Below, one piece after another: positions 53,453 to 63,096 of a DNA stretch of 64,000 nt. The notes beneath the pieces are model-generated. The model ran no database searches. It was not told the DNA's origin and saw only the letters and a list, made by a program, of their open reading frames with translations. Numbering within the stretch: position 1 is the stretch's first letter; each line of letters opens with the position of its first letter. The stretch covers positions 1-64,000 of the forward strand of contig CAMNUE010000007.1 of the NCBI GenBank assembly GCA_946560065.1, in the 5' to 3' direction. The position numbers and the translations under genes are program-made. The DNA comes from an uncultured bacterium (GTDB taxonomy: Bacteria; Bacillota_I; Bacilli_A; RF39; UBA660).

Positions 53453-54310
53453 TTAAGAATTATTATCATCTTTATATCTAAGAACACCGTCCCATGGATG
53501 ATCATAGTAATTACCAACATCTATTTCATTTCCAGAAGAATCCCCACTTACACCATCATAATCAGTATGTGCTCCAACATTTTGACCATTACCGATATAC
53601 ATCTCTGTATGTACTCCTTCTTTAAGTAAAACATCACCTGGTTTAAGATTTTCAACATTAGGATTTCCTGGAATCCATTCAAATCCCGTTTTTTCAAATG
53701 AAGTTTTCATGTTACCAGTATAACTTGCTCCAGCATCCTTAACAGGAATACCAGCTTCTTGATACGAATTAATTACAAGAGATGAGCAATCATAATCCGG
53801 TTTTCCATCTCTAGAAGATTGAGAATATCCATGACTATCATCATTTGCTATACTAATTGCATTATCAATTGCTCCTTGAACTCCAGCACCATCGCCAGCG
53901 CCTCCAGAATCAAGACTAGATGATGCCGCAGATTGTAAATTACTCTCAATTTGTGACTTCAAACTGTTCATTTCTTCAGTAAATTCAGAAATATTTCTGC
54001 TGTACAAACTAGCATTTGCCGCATCATCATTTGAAACTGCTAAATTATAATTACTCTTAGATATTTCAACATTTTCTTTAGCAACAATATATTTCTCATA
54101 TAAATCACAAGCAGTTGCAAAAGAAGTCATTTGAGATTCTATAGCACTAGAAAACTGAGAAGAAAACTCACTTGCCTTTGCTTGAAAGTTATCATGAGAA
54201 GCACCCTTCCAACTAGAACTCAATGAACTGATTTTAGAATCATATTCAGACAATATAGAAGTTAAACTACTACTATCAGAATTTACTTGACCACCACTTA
54301 CCATAAACAT
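53453..54310 (-). CDS. WXG100 domain fused to an NlpC/Amidase_5-type peptidoglycan hydrolase
   Basis: Residues 1-95 are a WXG100 hairpin (SSSWKGASHDNFQAK, WKG near 38). After a linker, residues about 150-285 form a Cys-His hydrolase: Cys in PDYDCSSLV and His in GVHTEMYIGN, the pattern of NlpC/P60 and phage Amidase_5 domains that cut peptidoglycan stem peptides. No signal peptide. It is the first gene of the type VII cluster, behind a TTGTTA-17-TAGAAT promoter; AAGG precedes the ATG at 54310. Confidence 0.88.
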   Translation of the reverse strand: MFMVSGGQVNSDSSSLTSILSEYDSKISSLSSSWKGASHDNFQAKASEFSSQFSSAIESQMTSFATACDLYEKYIVAKENVEISKSNYNLAVSNDDAANASLYSRNISEFTEEMNSLKSQIESNLQSAASSSLDSGGAGDGAGVQGAIDNAISIANDDSHGYSQSSRDGKPDYDCSSLVINSYQEAGIPVKDAGASYTGNMKTSFEKTGFEWIPGNPNVENLKPGDVLLKEGVHTEMYIGNGQNVGAHTDYDGVSGDSSGNEIDVGNYYDHPWDGVLRYKDDNNS

Positions 54311-54343
54311 CAGCACCTTATCATAAATCTTATCTATATATTT

Positions 54344-54372
54344 ATTCTACCATTCAAAAGAACCAATAACAA
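54344..54372 (-). promoter_or_regulatory. Promoter of the type VII secretion cluster
   Basis: Minus strand -35 TTGTTA (54367-54372), 17-base spacer, -10 TAGAAT (54344-54349), upstream of the first fusion gene. Confidence 0.55.
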
Positions 54373-54423
54373 ATAATTTTAAATATATATTTTTTCACTT
54401 TACAAATATTGAACTATAAAATA

Positions 54424-54450
54424 TAAAAAGTGATGCAAAAAACATCACTC
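54424..54450 (-). terminator. Terminator after enolase
   Basis: AGTGATG and CATCACT arms with a T-rich loop, followed by TTTTTAT on the minus strand. Confidence 0.75.
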
Positions 54451-54462
54451 AAATACGCATAA

Positions 54463-55713
54463 CTATTTATTTAATTCTTCCTCAATTCTAATTAATTGAT
54501 TGTACTTACAAACCCTATCAGTCCTTGACATAGAACCAGTCTTTATTTGTCCTAGATTAAGTCCAACAGATAAGTCAGCAATTGTTGTATCCTCAGTTTC
54601 TCCAGATCTGTGGGAAAGAACAGTTTTATAATTATTTTCTCTAGCAAGTTCTATTGTTTCCAAAGTTTCAGTAATAGTACCAATTTGATTAACCTTTAAA
54701 AGAATTGCATTTCCTGCATGTTTATCTATTCCCATTTGAAGGCACTTCTTATTAGTTACAAATAAATCATCTCCAACTAGCTGAACTTTATCCCCAATTC
54801 TTTCTGTAATTTTAGTAAATCCTTCCCAATCATTTTCATCAACAGGATCTTCAATAGAAATAATTGGATATTTACTGATTAAATCTTCATAATAATTTAT
54901 CAATTCATCAGTTGAGAATTCTTCTCCTGTTGACCATTTAAATTTATATTTTCCTAATTCTTTATCATAAAACTCGCTTGCTGCAACATCTATGCCTAAG
55001 CATACATCCACACCAGGCTCATAGCCAGCCCTTCTAATTGCCTCTATAATAAGTTCGAATCCTTCAGTATTTGATTGTAAATCTGGTGCAAATCCACCTT
55101 CATCTCCAACTCCAGTAGCAAGACCTTTTTCATTTAATACTTTCTTCAAATTATGAAAAACTTCTGCTCCAACACGAACTCTTTCTTTGATAGTATCTCT
55201 TTGTGGAATAATCATAAACTCTTGGAAATCAAGTTTATTATCTGCATGTGCACCACCATTTATAATATTCATCATTGGTTTTGGTTCACTCATTTCACCA
55301 TTACCAAATTTCTCATTTACGTATTTATATAAAGGCTTAGCTACATTAATTGCACTTGCTCTTAATGCTGCCATTGAAATACCTAATATCGCATTAGCAC
55401 CAAATTTAGATTTAGTATCTGTTCCATCCAATTCAATCATTGCATAATCAAGAGCCTTTTGATTTTCAACATCCATTCCAATTACTAAATCTCTTAAAGG
55501 CCCATTAACATTTTCAACAGCTTTGAGAACACCTTTTCCCATATATCTAGAACCACCATCACGTAATTCTAGTGCTTCTCTTTCTCCAGTTGAAGCTCCA
55601 CTAGGAACAGCTGCACGACCTAAAACTCCATTTTCTAATATTACATCTACCTCAACAGTAGGATTTCCACGTGAATCTAAAATTTCACGACCAACTATAT
55701 CTTTAATTTTCAT
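54463..55713 (-). CDS. eno: Enolase
   Basis: A glycolytic enzyme that converts 2-phosphoglycerate to phosphoenolpyruvate. [17 protein letters not shown], the [16 protein letters not shown] loop, [19 protein letters not shown] and [16 protein letters not shown] are all typical and the Mg2+-binding and catalytic residues appear intact. Length 416 is slightly below the usual 430. It overlaps murD by 11 bases, so the two are cotranscribed. Confidence 0.98.
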   Translation of the reverse strand: MKIKDIVGREILDSRGNPTVEVDVILENGVLGRAAVPSGASTGEREALELRDGGSRYMGKGVLKAVENVNGPLRDLVIGMDVENQKALDYAMIELDGTDTKSKFGANAILGISMAALRASAINVAKPLYKYVNEKFGNGEMSEPKPMMNIINGGAHADNKLDFQEFMIIPQRDTIKERVRVGAEVFHNLKKVLNEKGLATGVGDEGGFAPDLQSNTEGFELIIEAIRRAGYEPGVDVCLGIDVAASEFYDKELGKYKFKWSTGEEFSTDELINYYEDLISKYPIISIEDPVDENDWEGFTKITERIGDKVQLVGDDLFVTNKKCLQMGIDKHAGNAILLKVNQIGTITETLETIELARENNYKTVLSHRSGETEDTTIADLSVGLNLGQIKTGSMSRTDRVCKYNQLIRIEEELNK

Positions 55714-57058
55714 TTTTCAAATCCTCAACTTTCTTCTTAAATTCAGCCCCTCTGACTTCACATTCTTTATATTGATCCCATGAAGCAGAAGCAGGACTCA
55801 ATAATATTATATCATTGACATCCGATACTTCAAAACATTTATCAAATCCATCTTTTAAATATTCATAAATAAAGGTTGGAATATTCAAAGAATTACCATA
55901 TTCTAAAACACGATTTCTACATTCTCCTATTCCAATAATACTTTTAACATTACTCATATATGGAGTTAACTCGTTAAAATCTTGTCCCCTTTCTAAACCA
56001 CCTAAAATTAAAATAATTGGTTTTTCAAAGGAAGATAAAGCTATTTGAGTACATTTTATATTAGTAGCCTCTGTATCATTGTAAAACATTCTCCCATCTA
56101 TGGTATCAACATACTCAAGTCTATGTTCAACTCCTTTAAAAGAACTAACAACACGATTAATTATTTCACCAGAAACATCAAATTCTTTAACAACCATAAT
56201 AGCCGCCATAACATTTTCCAAATTATGTTTACCAGCAATCTTAACATCGTCAATCAACATAACTTTTTCATCATAATAATAAATTGCTCCATCCTCTAAA
56301 TAGCTTCCATTTATTACATTCTTTGAAGAAAAATATTTTGCATTAGCATGAATATCCTTAGTCATATTCATTAAATCTTCATTTTCTATATTCAATATTG
56401 CAACATCATCACTAGTCTGATTATTTAATAACTTAGTTTTAACTTTCTTATAATTATCATAATTCTTAAAAAAATCAATATGAGCAGGACTAAAATTAGT
56501 AATAACCGCAACATCTGGCTTCAAACTAGATATATTTTCTAATTGTTGACAGGAAACTTCCATAACTATAATACTATCATCTTTTAAGTCTTTCAAAAAA
56601 CTACATAATGGAAAACCAATATTTCCTGCCAAAAAAACTCTATCTCCAAATGCTTCACTTAAAATATTATAAGTTAAAGTAGTTGTAGTAGTTTTACCAT
56701 TTGTACCAGTTATTCCAACAAGTTTTACACCTGCGGGCAAAAGCCTAGCAGCCATTTCAACTTCATTTATAACCTCAACGCCTAATTCTCTAGCTTTTAA
56801 AACATATTTATGATCAATTGGTACTCCAGGATTCTTAATTAAATAATCGAAAGTATCGTCTAATAAATCATCAGGATGACTACCAAAAATAAATTTTACT
56901 CCCAAATCTTCAAGTTCTTTCTTTTTATGCAAATCTTGCTTGTCTTCACTCTTTGAATCATTAAGAATTACCTTATTACCTCTAGAAATCAAAAATTTCG
57001 CTGCTTCATAACCACTTCTTGCAAATCCTAATATTAATATTTTCTTATTTTCAAACAT
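55703..57058 (-). CDS. murD: UDP-N-acetylmuramoyl-L-alanine:D-glutamate ligase
   Basis: It adds D-glutamate to the peptidoglycan precursor. [17 protein letters not shown], the ATP-binding [14 protein letters not shown], the EVSCQQLE segment and [21 protein letters not shown] (parts GVEHRLEYV and NDTEATN) follow in MurD order. [11 protein letters not shown] ends the catalytic part. Length 451 is normal. A TATAAT box and a GGTGA ribosome site precede the start. Its 3' end overlaps eno. Confidence 0.96.
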   Translation of the reverse strand: MFENKKILILGFARSGYEAAKFLISRGNKVILNDSKSEDKQDLHKKKELEDLGVKFIFGSHPDDLLDDTFDYLIKNPGVPIDHKYVLKARELGVEVINEVEMAARLLPAGVKLVGITGTNGKTTTTTLTYNILSEAFGDRVFLAGNIGFPLCSFLKDLKDDSIIVMEVSCQQLENISSLKPDVAVITNFSPAHIDFFKNYDNYKKVKTKLLNNQTSDDVAILNIENEDLMNMTKDIHANAKYFSSKNVINGSYLEDGAIYYYDEKVMLIDDVKIAGKHNLENVMAAIMVVKEFDVSGEIINRVVSSFKGVEHRLEYVDTIDGRMFYNDTEATNIKCTQIALSSFEKPIILILGGLERGQDFNELTPYMSNVKSIIGIGECRNRVLEYGNSLNIPTFIYEYLKDGFDKCFEVSDVNDIILLSPASASWDQYKECEVRGAEFKKKVEDLKNEN

Positions 57059-57122
57059 TTTATCACCAATAATATTATACTACATTTTTACAAATTTTAA
57101 GTCTACATTTAAGTAATACTTA

Positions 57123-57152
57123 TTGTAAGAAATAAAGCGTCTATGATATAAT
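57123..57152 (+). promoter_or_regulatory. Promoter of the FemX-like gene
   Basis: TTGTAA (57123-57128), 18-base spacer, TATAAT (57147-57152) with a TG extension, then an AGGAAGTGGG ribosome site. Confidence 0.6.
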
Positions 57153-57181
57153 ATAAAATATGATAGGAAGTGGGCTAAACA

Positions 57182-58423
57182 ATGAAAATAGTAAAATTAA
57201 ATTCCGCTCAATTTGATAAGTATGCATCATCACATAGATATAGGAATTACTACCAAACATCTATGTATGGAAATGTTATGTCCAAATTCGGATACCGTTC
57301 TCAATATCTTGGTATTGTAAATGACCAAAACAAACTTATCGGCGCAACATTAATTATTTATAAAGAGGTTTTCATGAAAAACAAAATGGCCTATGCACCT
57401 AGAGGAATATTATTCAATTATGAAAATGCTGAGAATATTAAAGAACTTGCAGTAAAACTAAAAAAAATCTTAGGTAAACAAGGATTTATGTTACTAAGAA
57501 TAGACCCCTATATACCTTTATCTATAAGAGATTATGAAGGTAACATGATGAACTTCAATAATAAGGGTAACACAATCACAGAAAATCTTAAAAGCGCAGG
57601 TTTTACATATAAAGGTAAAACTCTATTCTTCGAAACAGAAAAACCCAGATGGGAAGCCCTTGTAATTCTTCAAAGAGACCTAAGAGAAATATTTGCAAAA
57701 TTAGATAAACGCACAAGAAATAAAGTTAGAAAAGCCACAAATAGTGGTGTTGAAGTTATTAAAGATGAAAATAATAGTGTCAATAAATTATACGAATTTG
57801 TTGGAAAGAAAGACAAAAAACCATTATCTTTTTATAAAGAAATATGTACAAAATTCGAAGAAAATATTGACATATACTATGCAATACTAAATACTGAAAC
57901 ATTTATTATAAACAGCAGAAGAAACTATGAAAAAGAAGTTGAATACAATGATAGTCTAGCTGAAAGAGTCCAAGACATGTCACTAGATGAAAAAGAAAGA
58001 GAAAACTATTTAAACAAGAAGATGGAATCAGATAAATTAATTACAACTTATAAGAAAAATTTATTAACAGCCACAGATTTATTAAAAAACAACCCAGATG
58101 GTTTAAAAATAGGTGGAGCAATGATTATAAAATATGACAATGCTGCCTATATATTTACTGAAGGAATTGATGATGAATATGGTTATTTAAATGCCAATTA
58201 CTTATTAAAATGGCAATTAATCACAGATTATAATAATCAAGGATATAAATATCTTAATTTAAATGCCATTGTTGGAGAATTCGAAAAGAAAAATGAATAT
58301 AGTGGATTAAATGAAGCAAAATTGGGTTTCAATGCTACTATTACTGAGTACTTAGGGGAATTCGATATTGTGTTAAATAATTTCTCTTACAATCTGTATA
58401 CAAAAGTAAATAAAAATAAGTAA
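57182..58423 (+). CDS. FemAB/MurM-type peptidoglycan bridge aminoacyltransferase
   Basis: FemXAB enzymes add amino acids from aminoacyl-tRNA to the peptidoglycan stem. Two GNAT-like halves are visible: YQTSMYGNVMSKFGYRSQYL and MAYAPRGILF in the first; DLREIFAKLDKRTRNKVRKA (the conserved TRxxxRKA segment) and GGAMIIKYDNAAYIF, then YANYLLKW-type (LNANYLLKWQLI) in the second. A charged coiled coil lies between about residues 240 and 300, as in FemA. Length 413 is typical. This fits a walled organism, next to murD. Confidence 0.92.
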   Translation: MKIVKLNSAQFDKYASSHRYRNYYQTSMYGNVMSKFGYRSQYLGIVNDQNKLIGATLIIYKEVFMKNKMAYAPRGILFNYENAENIKELAVKLKKILGKQGFMLLRIDPYIPLSIRDYEGNMMNFNNKGNTITENLKSAGFTYKGKTLFFETEKPRWEALVILQRDLREIFAKLDKRTRNKVRKATNSGVEVIKDENNSVNKLYEFVGKKDKKPLSFYKEICTKFEENIDIYYAILNTETFIINSRRNYEKEVEYNDSLAERVQDMSLDEKERENYLNKKMESDKLITTYKKNLLTATDLLKNNPDGLKIGGAMIIKYDNAAYIFTEGIDDEYGYLNANYLLKWQLITDYNNQGYKYLNLNAIVGEFEKKNEYSGLNEAKLGFNATITEYLGEFDIVLNNFSYNLYTKVNKNK

Positions 58424-58443
58424 AATTACTTATTTTTATTTTT
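58412..58443 (+). terminator. Terminator after the FemX-like gene
   Basis: AAAAATAAGTAA and TTACTTATTTTT form a 12-bp stem with a very short loop and T residues after it. Confidence 0.7.
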
Positions 58444-58457
58444 GTGTATTATAGAAA

Positions 58458-58487
58458 CAAAAAAAGAACCTTAAATGGCTCTTTTTA
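58458..58487 (-). terminator. Terminator after tuf
   Basis: Minus strand AAAGAGCC / GGTTCTTT (one G-T pair) with a 6-base loop and a run of seven T residues. Confidence 0.75.
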
Positions 58488-58493
58488 ATTTAA

Positions 58494-59678
58494 TTATTCA
58501 ACGATTTCAGTTACACTACCAGCACCAACTGTACGTCCACCCTCACGAATTGAGAATTGAGTACCTTGTTCAAGTGCGATTGAATGGATTAATTCAACAT
58601 CCATATCAATATTATCTCCTGGCATAACCATTTCAGTTCCTTCTGGTAAAGTGATAACACCTGTAACATCAGTAGTTCTGAAATAGAATTGAGGACGGTA
58701 GTTGTTGAAGAATGGAGTATGACGTCCACCTTCTTCTTTACTTAAGATATAAACTGTAGCTTTAAATTTATGATGAGGTGTAACACTTCCTGGTTTAGCA
58801 AGAACTTGTCCACGTTCAACTTCTTCACGAGAAATACCACGTAATAATACACCAGCATTGTCTCCAGCTTCAGCATAATCTAATTGTTTACGGAACATTT
58901 CAATTCCAGTAACAACTGTCTTCTTAGTTTCTTTAATACCAACGATTTCAACTTCATCGTTAAGTTTTAATTGTCCACGTTCAACACGTCCAGTAACAAC
59001 TGTACCACGTCCTGTAATAGTGAATACATCTTCAATACTCATTAAGAATGGTTTGTCATTATCTCTTTCAGGTGTTGGAATCCATGTATCAACAGCTTCC
59101 ATTAATTCATCAATCTTAGAAACCCAATTAGCATCTCCTTCAAGAGCTTTAAGAGCAGATCCACGGATGATTGGAGTATTATCTCCATCGAATTCATATT
59201 CATTTAATAAGTCACGGATTTCCATTTCTACTAAATCTAATAATTCTTCATCATCAACCATATCACATTTGTTCATGAATACTACTAATTTAGGTACTCC
59301 AACTTGACGAGCAAGTAAGATATGTTCACGAGTTTGAGCCATAGGTCCGTCAGTAGCAGCAATAACTAAGATACCTCCGTCCATTTGAGCAGCACCAGTA
59401 ATCATGTTTTTAACATAATCAGCATGTCCTGGGCAGTCTACGTGAGCATAATGTCTATTATCAGTACTGTACTCAACATGAGCAGTATTGATAGTAATTC
59501 CACGTTCTCTTTCTTCTGGTGCTTTATCGATGTTAGCGAAATCAACAGCTTCATTTCCGTTTTTACCAGCTAAACATTTTGTAATAGCAGCAGTTAAAGT
59601 AGTTTTACCATGATCTACGTGTCCAATTGTACCAACATTAACATGTGGTTTTGAACGATCAAATTTTTCTTTTGCCAT
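58494..59678 (-). CDS. tuf: Elongation factor Tu
   Basis: It carries aminoacyl-tRNA to the ribosome as a GTPase. GHVDHGKTT (G1), the [12 protein letters not shown] switch (G2), DCPGHADY (G3), NKCDMVD (G4) and SALKA (G5) are intact. Length 394 is normal. It is last in the rpsL-rpsG-fusA-tuf cluster, with its own TTGAAA-17-TAAAAT promoter in the gap after fusA and an AAGGAGG ribosome site. Confidence 0.99.
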   Translation of the reverse strand: MAKEKFDRSKPHVNVGTIGHVDHGKTTLTAAITKCLAGKNGNEAVDFANIDKAPEERERGITINTAHVEYSTDNRHYAHVDCPGHADYVKNMITGAAQMDGGILVIAATDGPMAQTREHILLARQVGVPKLVVFMNKCDMVDDEELLDLVEMEIRDLLNEYEFDGDNTPIIRGSALKALEGDANWVSKIDELMEAVDTWIPTPERDNDKPFLMSIEDVFTITGRGTVVTGRVERGQLKLNDEVEIVGIKETKKTVVTGIEMFRKQLDYAEAGDNAGVLLRGISREEVERGQVLAKPGSVTPHHKFKATVYILSKEEGGRHTPFFNNYRPQFYFRTTDVTGVITLPEGTEMVMPGDNIDMDVELIHSIALEQGTQFSIREGGRTVGAGSVTEIVE

Positions 59679-59711
59679 AATTAATTTCCTCCTTATTTAT
59701 TTACAACATTT

Positions 59712-59740
59712 ATTTTATCTAATAATTGAAAACTTTTCAA
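59712..59740 (-). promoter_or_regulatory. Separate promoter of tuf
   Basis: Minus strand -35 TTGAAA (59735-59740), 17-base spacer, -10 TAAAAT (59712-59717), in the 83-base gap between fusA and tuf. Confidence 0.55.
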
Positions 59741-59761
59741 CTATTTTGATACAACTTTTAA

Positions 59762-61831
59762 TTAATTTCCACTCTTTTTAATTATTTCTTCAGCTATATT
59801 TTTAGGTACTTCTTCATAATGATCTGGGAACATTACGAATGTTGCTCTACCTTGTGTATTTGAACGTAAGTTAGTAGCATAACCAAACATTTCTGAAAGT
59901 GGAACCATAGCGCTAAGTTTAATAGCGTTACCTTGAGCTTCTTGTCCAAGTGGTTTACCACGACGAGAAGTTAAATCACCCATTACATTACCAAAATATT
60001 CTTCTGGAGTAGTAACATCTACTTTCATAATAGGTTCAAGTAAAACTGGTTTACATTTATTCTTAGCTTCCTTAAGTGCAAAGCTTGCTGCAATCTTGAA
60101 AGCCATTTCGTTAGAGTCTACATCATGATAAGAACCATCAAATAATGTAGCCTTAACATCTATCATAGGATAACCTGCAAGTACACCTGTTTGTAAAGCT
60201 TCTTGTAATCCTTTATCAACAACTGGTATATATTCACGAGGAACAACACCACCAACGATTTGATCAACAAATTCGTATCCTTTATCTGGGTTTGGCTCAA
60301 ATTTAACCCAAACATGTCCATATTGTCCACGACCACCAGATTGTTTAATATATTTACCTTCACAATCAGCTGTTTGCTTAATTGTTTCACGGTAAGCAAC
60401 TTGTGGAGCACCAACATTAGCTTCAACATTAAATTCACGTTTCATACGATCAACTAATACATCAAGGTGTAATTCACCCATACCAGCGATAACTGTTTGA
60501 CCAGTTTCATGATCAGTATGAACTTTAAATGTTGGATCTTCTTCAGCAAGTTTTTGTAATGCAAGAGCCATTTTATCTTGGTCAGCTTTTGATTTAGGTT
60601 CTACAGCTAATTGAATAACTGGTTCTGGAACAACTAAACTCTCTAAGATAATTGGTTTCTTTTCATCACATAAAGTATCTCCTGTAGTTGTATTCTTAAG
60701 ACCAACTGCAGCAGCAATATCTCCAGTATATACATCACTAATTTCCTTACGATTATTAGCATGCATTTGAAGAATACGTCCAATTCTTTCTTTTGAATCT
60801 TTAGAAGAATTTAATACATATGAGCCACTTGATAAGTGTCCAGAATAAACTCTAAAGAATGTTAGACGTCCAACGAATGGATCAGTCATAACCTTAAATG
60901 CTAATGAAGCAAATGGTTCATTATCACTTGGATGACGTTCAGCTTCTTGTCCATCTAATGTTGTACCTTTAACAGATTCAATATCAAGTGGACTTGGTAA
61001 ATAATCTAAAACAGCATCAAGTAACAATTTAATACCCTTATTACCTAAAGCAGTTCCACACATAACTGGGAAAAATTCAGCTTTTAAAGTACCAATTCTA
61101 ATAGCATTCTTAATCATTTCATTAGTTACTTCTCCACCATCAAGATAAGTCATCATCATATCATCATCAAATTCAGCAACAGCTTCGATTAATTCTGCTC
61201 TTTTCTCTTCTGCGATATCTTTTAAATCAGCAGGAATTTCAATTTCTTCAGCATTTTCAGCTTGTTGACCATCATAATGGTAAGCTTTCATAGTAACTAA
61301 GTCGATAACTCCACTAAATTCACTTTCAGCGCCAATTGGCCATTCAATAGGTTTAGAATTAACTCCTAAACGCTCTTTAATTGTTTTTAAACTATATTCA
61401 AAGTTAGCACCCATCTTGTCCATTTTATTTGCAAAAATAATTCTTGGAACTTTAAATTCAGATGCTTGTCTCCAAACTGTTTCAGTCTGAGGTTCAACAC
61501 CAGCTTGTGCATCAATTAATGCAACTGCACCATCTAATACACGAAGTGATCTAGAAACTTCAATAGTAAAGTCTACGTGTCCAGGAGTATCGATAATATT
61601 TAAACGATAACCTTTCCAATGAGCTGTAGTAGCTGCAGATGTGATAGTAATACCACGTTCTTGTTCTTGAGCCATCCAGTCCATTTGAGATTCACCATCA
61701 TGAGTTTCTCCAATTTTATGAGTAACCCCTGTATGGAATAAGATTCTTTCAGTACAAGTAGTTTTACCTGCATCAATATGAGCCATTATTCCAATATTTC
61801 TTGTCTTCTCTAAAGACGTATCTCTTGCCAT
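59762..61831 (-). CDS. fusA: Elongation factor G
   Basis: The translocation GTPase. [13 protein letters not shown] (G1), [27 protein letters not shown] and the five-domain length (689) are standard. The LPSPLDI and [14 protein letters not shown] segments mark domain II. It follows rpsG after 15 bases, in the str operon. Confidence 0.99.
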   Translation of the reverse strand: MARDTSLEKTRNIGIMAHIDAGKTTCTERILFHTGVTHKIGETHDGESQMDWMAQEQERGITITSAATTAHWKGYRLNIIDTPGHVDFTIEVSRSLRVLDGAVALIDAQAGVEPQTETVWRQASEFKVPRIIFANKMDKMGANFEYSLKTIKERLGVNSKPIEWPIGAESEFSGVIDLVTMKAYHYDGQQAENAEEIEIPADLKDIAEEKRAELIEAVAEFDDDMMMTYLDGGEVTNEMIKNAIRIGTLKAEFFPVMCGTALGNKGIKLLLDAVLDYLPSPLDIESVKGTTLDGQEAERHPSDNEPFASLAFKVMTDPFVGRLTFFRVYSGHLSSGSYVLNSSKDSKERIGRILQMHANNRKEISDVYTGDIAAAVGLKNTTTGDTLCDEKKPIILESLVVPEPVIQLAVEPKSKADQDKMALALQKLAEEDPTFKVHTDHETGQTVIAGMGELHLDVLVDRMKREFNVEANVGAPQVAYRETIKQTADCEGKYIKQSGGRGQYGHVWVKFEPNPDKGYEFVDQIVGGVVPREYIPVVDKGLQEALQTGVLAGYPMIDVKATLFDGSYHDVDSNEMAFKIAASFALKEAKNKCKPVLLEPIMKVDVTTPEEYFGNVMGDLTSRRGKPLGQEAQGNAIKLSAMVPLSEMFGYATNLRSNTQGRATFVMFPDHYEEVPKNIAEEIIKKSGN

Positions 61832-61846
61832 ATTATGATTTCCTTT

Positions 61847-62314
61847 CTACCATCTATAATGAGCGAAAGCTTTATTAGCCTCAGCCATTCTATGTGTATC
61901 TTCACGCTTCTTAACTGCTGCACCAGTTCCATTAGATGCATCAATTATTTCGTTAGCTAAATTATCAGCCATACCTTTTCCACCACGTTCACGAGAATAC
62001 TTAGTTAACCATCTAAGAGCTAAAGCTTGACTTCTCGCAGGTGTAACCTCAATTGGTACTTGATAGTTAGAACCACCAACACGACGACTCTTAACTTCAA
62101 GTTGAGGTTTAATATTTTCCATTGCTGCTTCAAATACTTCTAAAGCTTCTTTGCCAGTTTTATTCTTAACTTTATCAAAAGCTTCATAAACTATTGTTTG
62201 AGCAGTTCCTTTTTTACCATCTAACATAATAGTATTGATAAGTTTTGCAACTACTTTTGACTTATATATTGGATCTGGTAAAACGTCTCTTTTTACCGCA
62301 CGTCTCTTACGCAT
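61847..62314 (-). CDS. rpsG: 30S ribosomal protein S7
   Basis: A primary 16S-binding protein of the 30S head. [20 protein letters not shown] starts it; [19 protein letters not shown] and [20 protein letters not shown] are the conserved core and end. Length 155 is normal. It is in the str operon, 32 bases after rpsL. Confidence 0.99.
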   Translation of the reverse strand: MRKRRAVKRDVLPDPIYKSKVVAKLINTIMLDGKKGTAQTIVYEAFDKVKNKTGKEALEVFEAAMENIKPQLEVKSRRVGGSNYQVPIEVTPARSQALALRWLTKYSRERGGKGMADNLANEIIDASNGTGAAVKKREDTHRMAEANKAFAHYRW

Positions 62315-62346
62315 CGTAAATTCCTCCTTTCAAAATATTTTAAAAA

Positions 62347-62760
62347 TTACTTCTTATCTTTTTTAGCACCGTATTTACTACGACCTTGTTTACGGTCTTT
62401 AACACCAGCTGTATCTAAAGTACCACGAATTATATGGTAACGAACTCCGATTAAGTCTTTAACACGACCACCACGAATTAATACAACACTATGCTCTTGT
62501 AAGTTATGTCCAATACCAGGAATATAAGTATCAACTTCTTTTCCATTAGATAAACGAACACGAGCGTACTTACGTAAAGCTGAGTTAGGTTTTTTAGGTG
62601 TTTTAGTACCAACACGAGTACAAACTCCACGCTTTTGAGGAGAGTTAGTATCAGTAGTTTTCTTCTTAATTGTGTTTAATCCCATTCCTAATACAGGAGC
62701 TTTACTTTTTCTAACCTTATCCTTACGATTTTTACGAACTAATTGGTTAATAGTAGGCAT
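62347..62760 (-). CDS. rpsL: 30S ribosomal protein S12
   Basis: A decoding-centre protein. [35 protein letters not shown] and [20 protein letters not shown] are typical. The lysine in [11 protein letters not shown] and the RVKDLIG loop match the drug-sensitive wild-type form. Length 137. It is the first gene of the str operon, from a TTGACT-17-TATATT promoter and a leader with a hairpin. Confidence 0.99.
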   Translation of the reverse strand: MPTINQLVRKNRKDKVRKSKAPVLGMGLNTIKKKTTDTNSPQKRGVCTRVGTKTPKKPNSALRKYARVRLSNGKEVDTYIPGIGHNLQEHSVVLIRGGRVKDLIGVRYHIIRGTLDTAGVKDRKQGRSKYGAKKDKK

Positions 62761-62811
62761 TAAATCAATCTCCTTTCTCTACACATATCCAGGTGTATCA
62801 TTTTACCCTTT

Positions 62812-62838
62812 AAATAAAACTTTGCCAAAAGCAAAGAT
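62812..62838 (-). terminator. Hairpin with T run in the rpsL leader
   Basis: CTTTGC and GCAAAG arms with a 5-base loop and TTTTATTT after it on the minus strand. It lies downstream of the rpsL promoter, so it may stop upstream read-through or attenuate rpsL. Confidence 0.55.
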
Positions 62839-62855
62839 ATTTAATCAGCACTAAT

Positions 62856-62884
62856 AATATAACACTAAGGAAATATAAAGTCAA
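62856..62884 (-). promoter_or_regulatory. Promoter of the str operon
   Basis: Minus strand -35 TTGACT (62879-62884), 17-base spacer, -10 TATATT (62856-62861), about 100 bases before rpsL. Confidence 0.65.
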
Positions 62885-62906
62885 TAAATATTTTGAAAAA
62901 TAACAC

Positions 62907-63020
62907 TTAAATACCAGCATTCCATGATAGAAAAGCTATAATTATCAAAAAAATCACAAAGGCTATCATAAAACCTATCATAGTTGATAATCCCCAACCA
63001 TTATTATTAAGTTTCTTCAT
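62907..63020 (-). CDS. Small membrane protein, 37 residues
   Basis: It starts MKKLNNNGWGLSTMIGF and continues as one transmembrane helix (MIAFVIFLIIIAFLS), ending SWNAGI. A good GGGTGAT ribosome site precedes the ATG. It lies between rpoC and rpsL, after the rpoC terminator. The short basic start and NGWGL before the helix slightly recall pilin-like leaders, but no such function is claimed. It is too short for usual gene calling. Confidence 0.6.
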   Translation of the reverse strand: MKKLNNNGWGLSTMIGFMIAFVIFLIIIAFLSWNAGI

Positions 63021-63070
63021 CCAATCACCCTTTTCTATTCTTATAATACTAAAAAGAGAAAAAAAAGTAA

Positions 63071-63096
63071 AGAAAAAGGAGTAGTTATCCTACTCC
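63071..63096 (-). terminator. Terminator at the end of rpoC
   Basis: GGAGTAG and CTACTCC form a 7-bp stem with a 5-base loop and a TTTTT run; the stem contains the rpoC stop codon. Confidence 0.8.

Noticed and set aside
43420..54310. Polymorphic toxin or LXG locus with immunity genes
   Set aside because: No typical LXG toxin domain or paired immunity gene is recognised; the larger proteins carry wall hydrolases instead.
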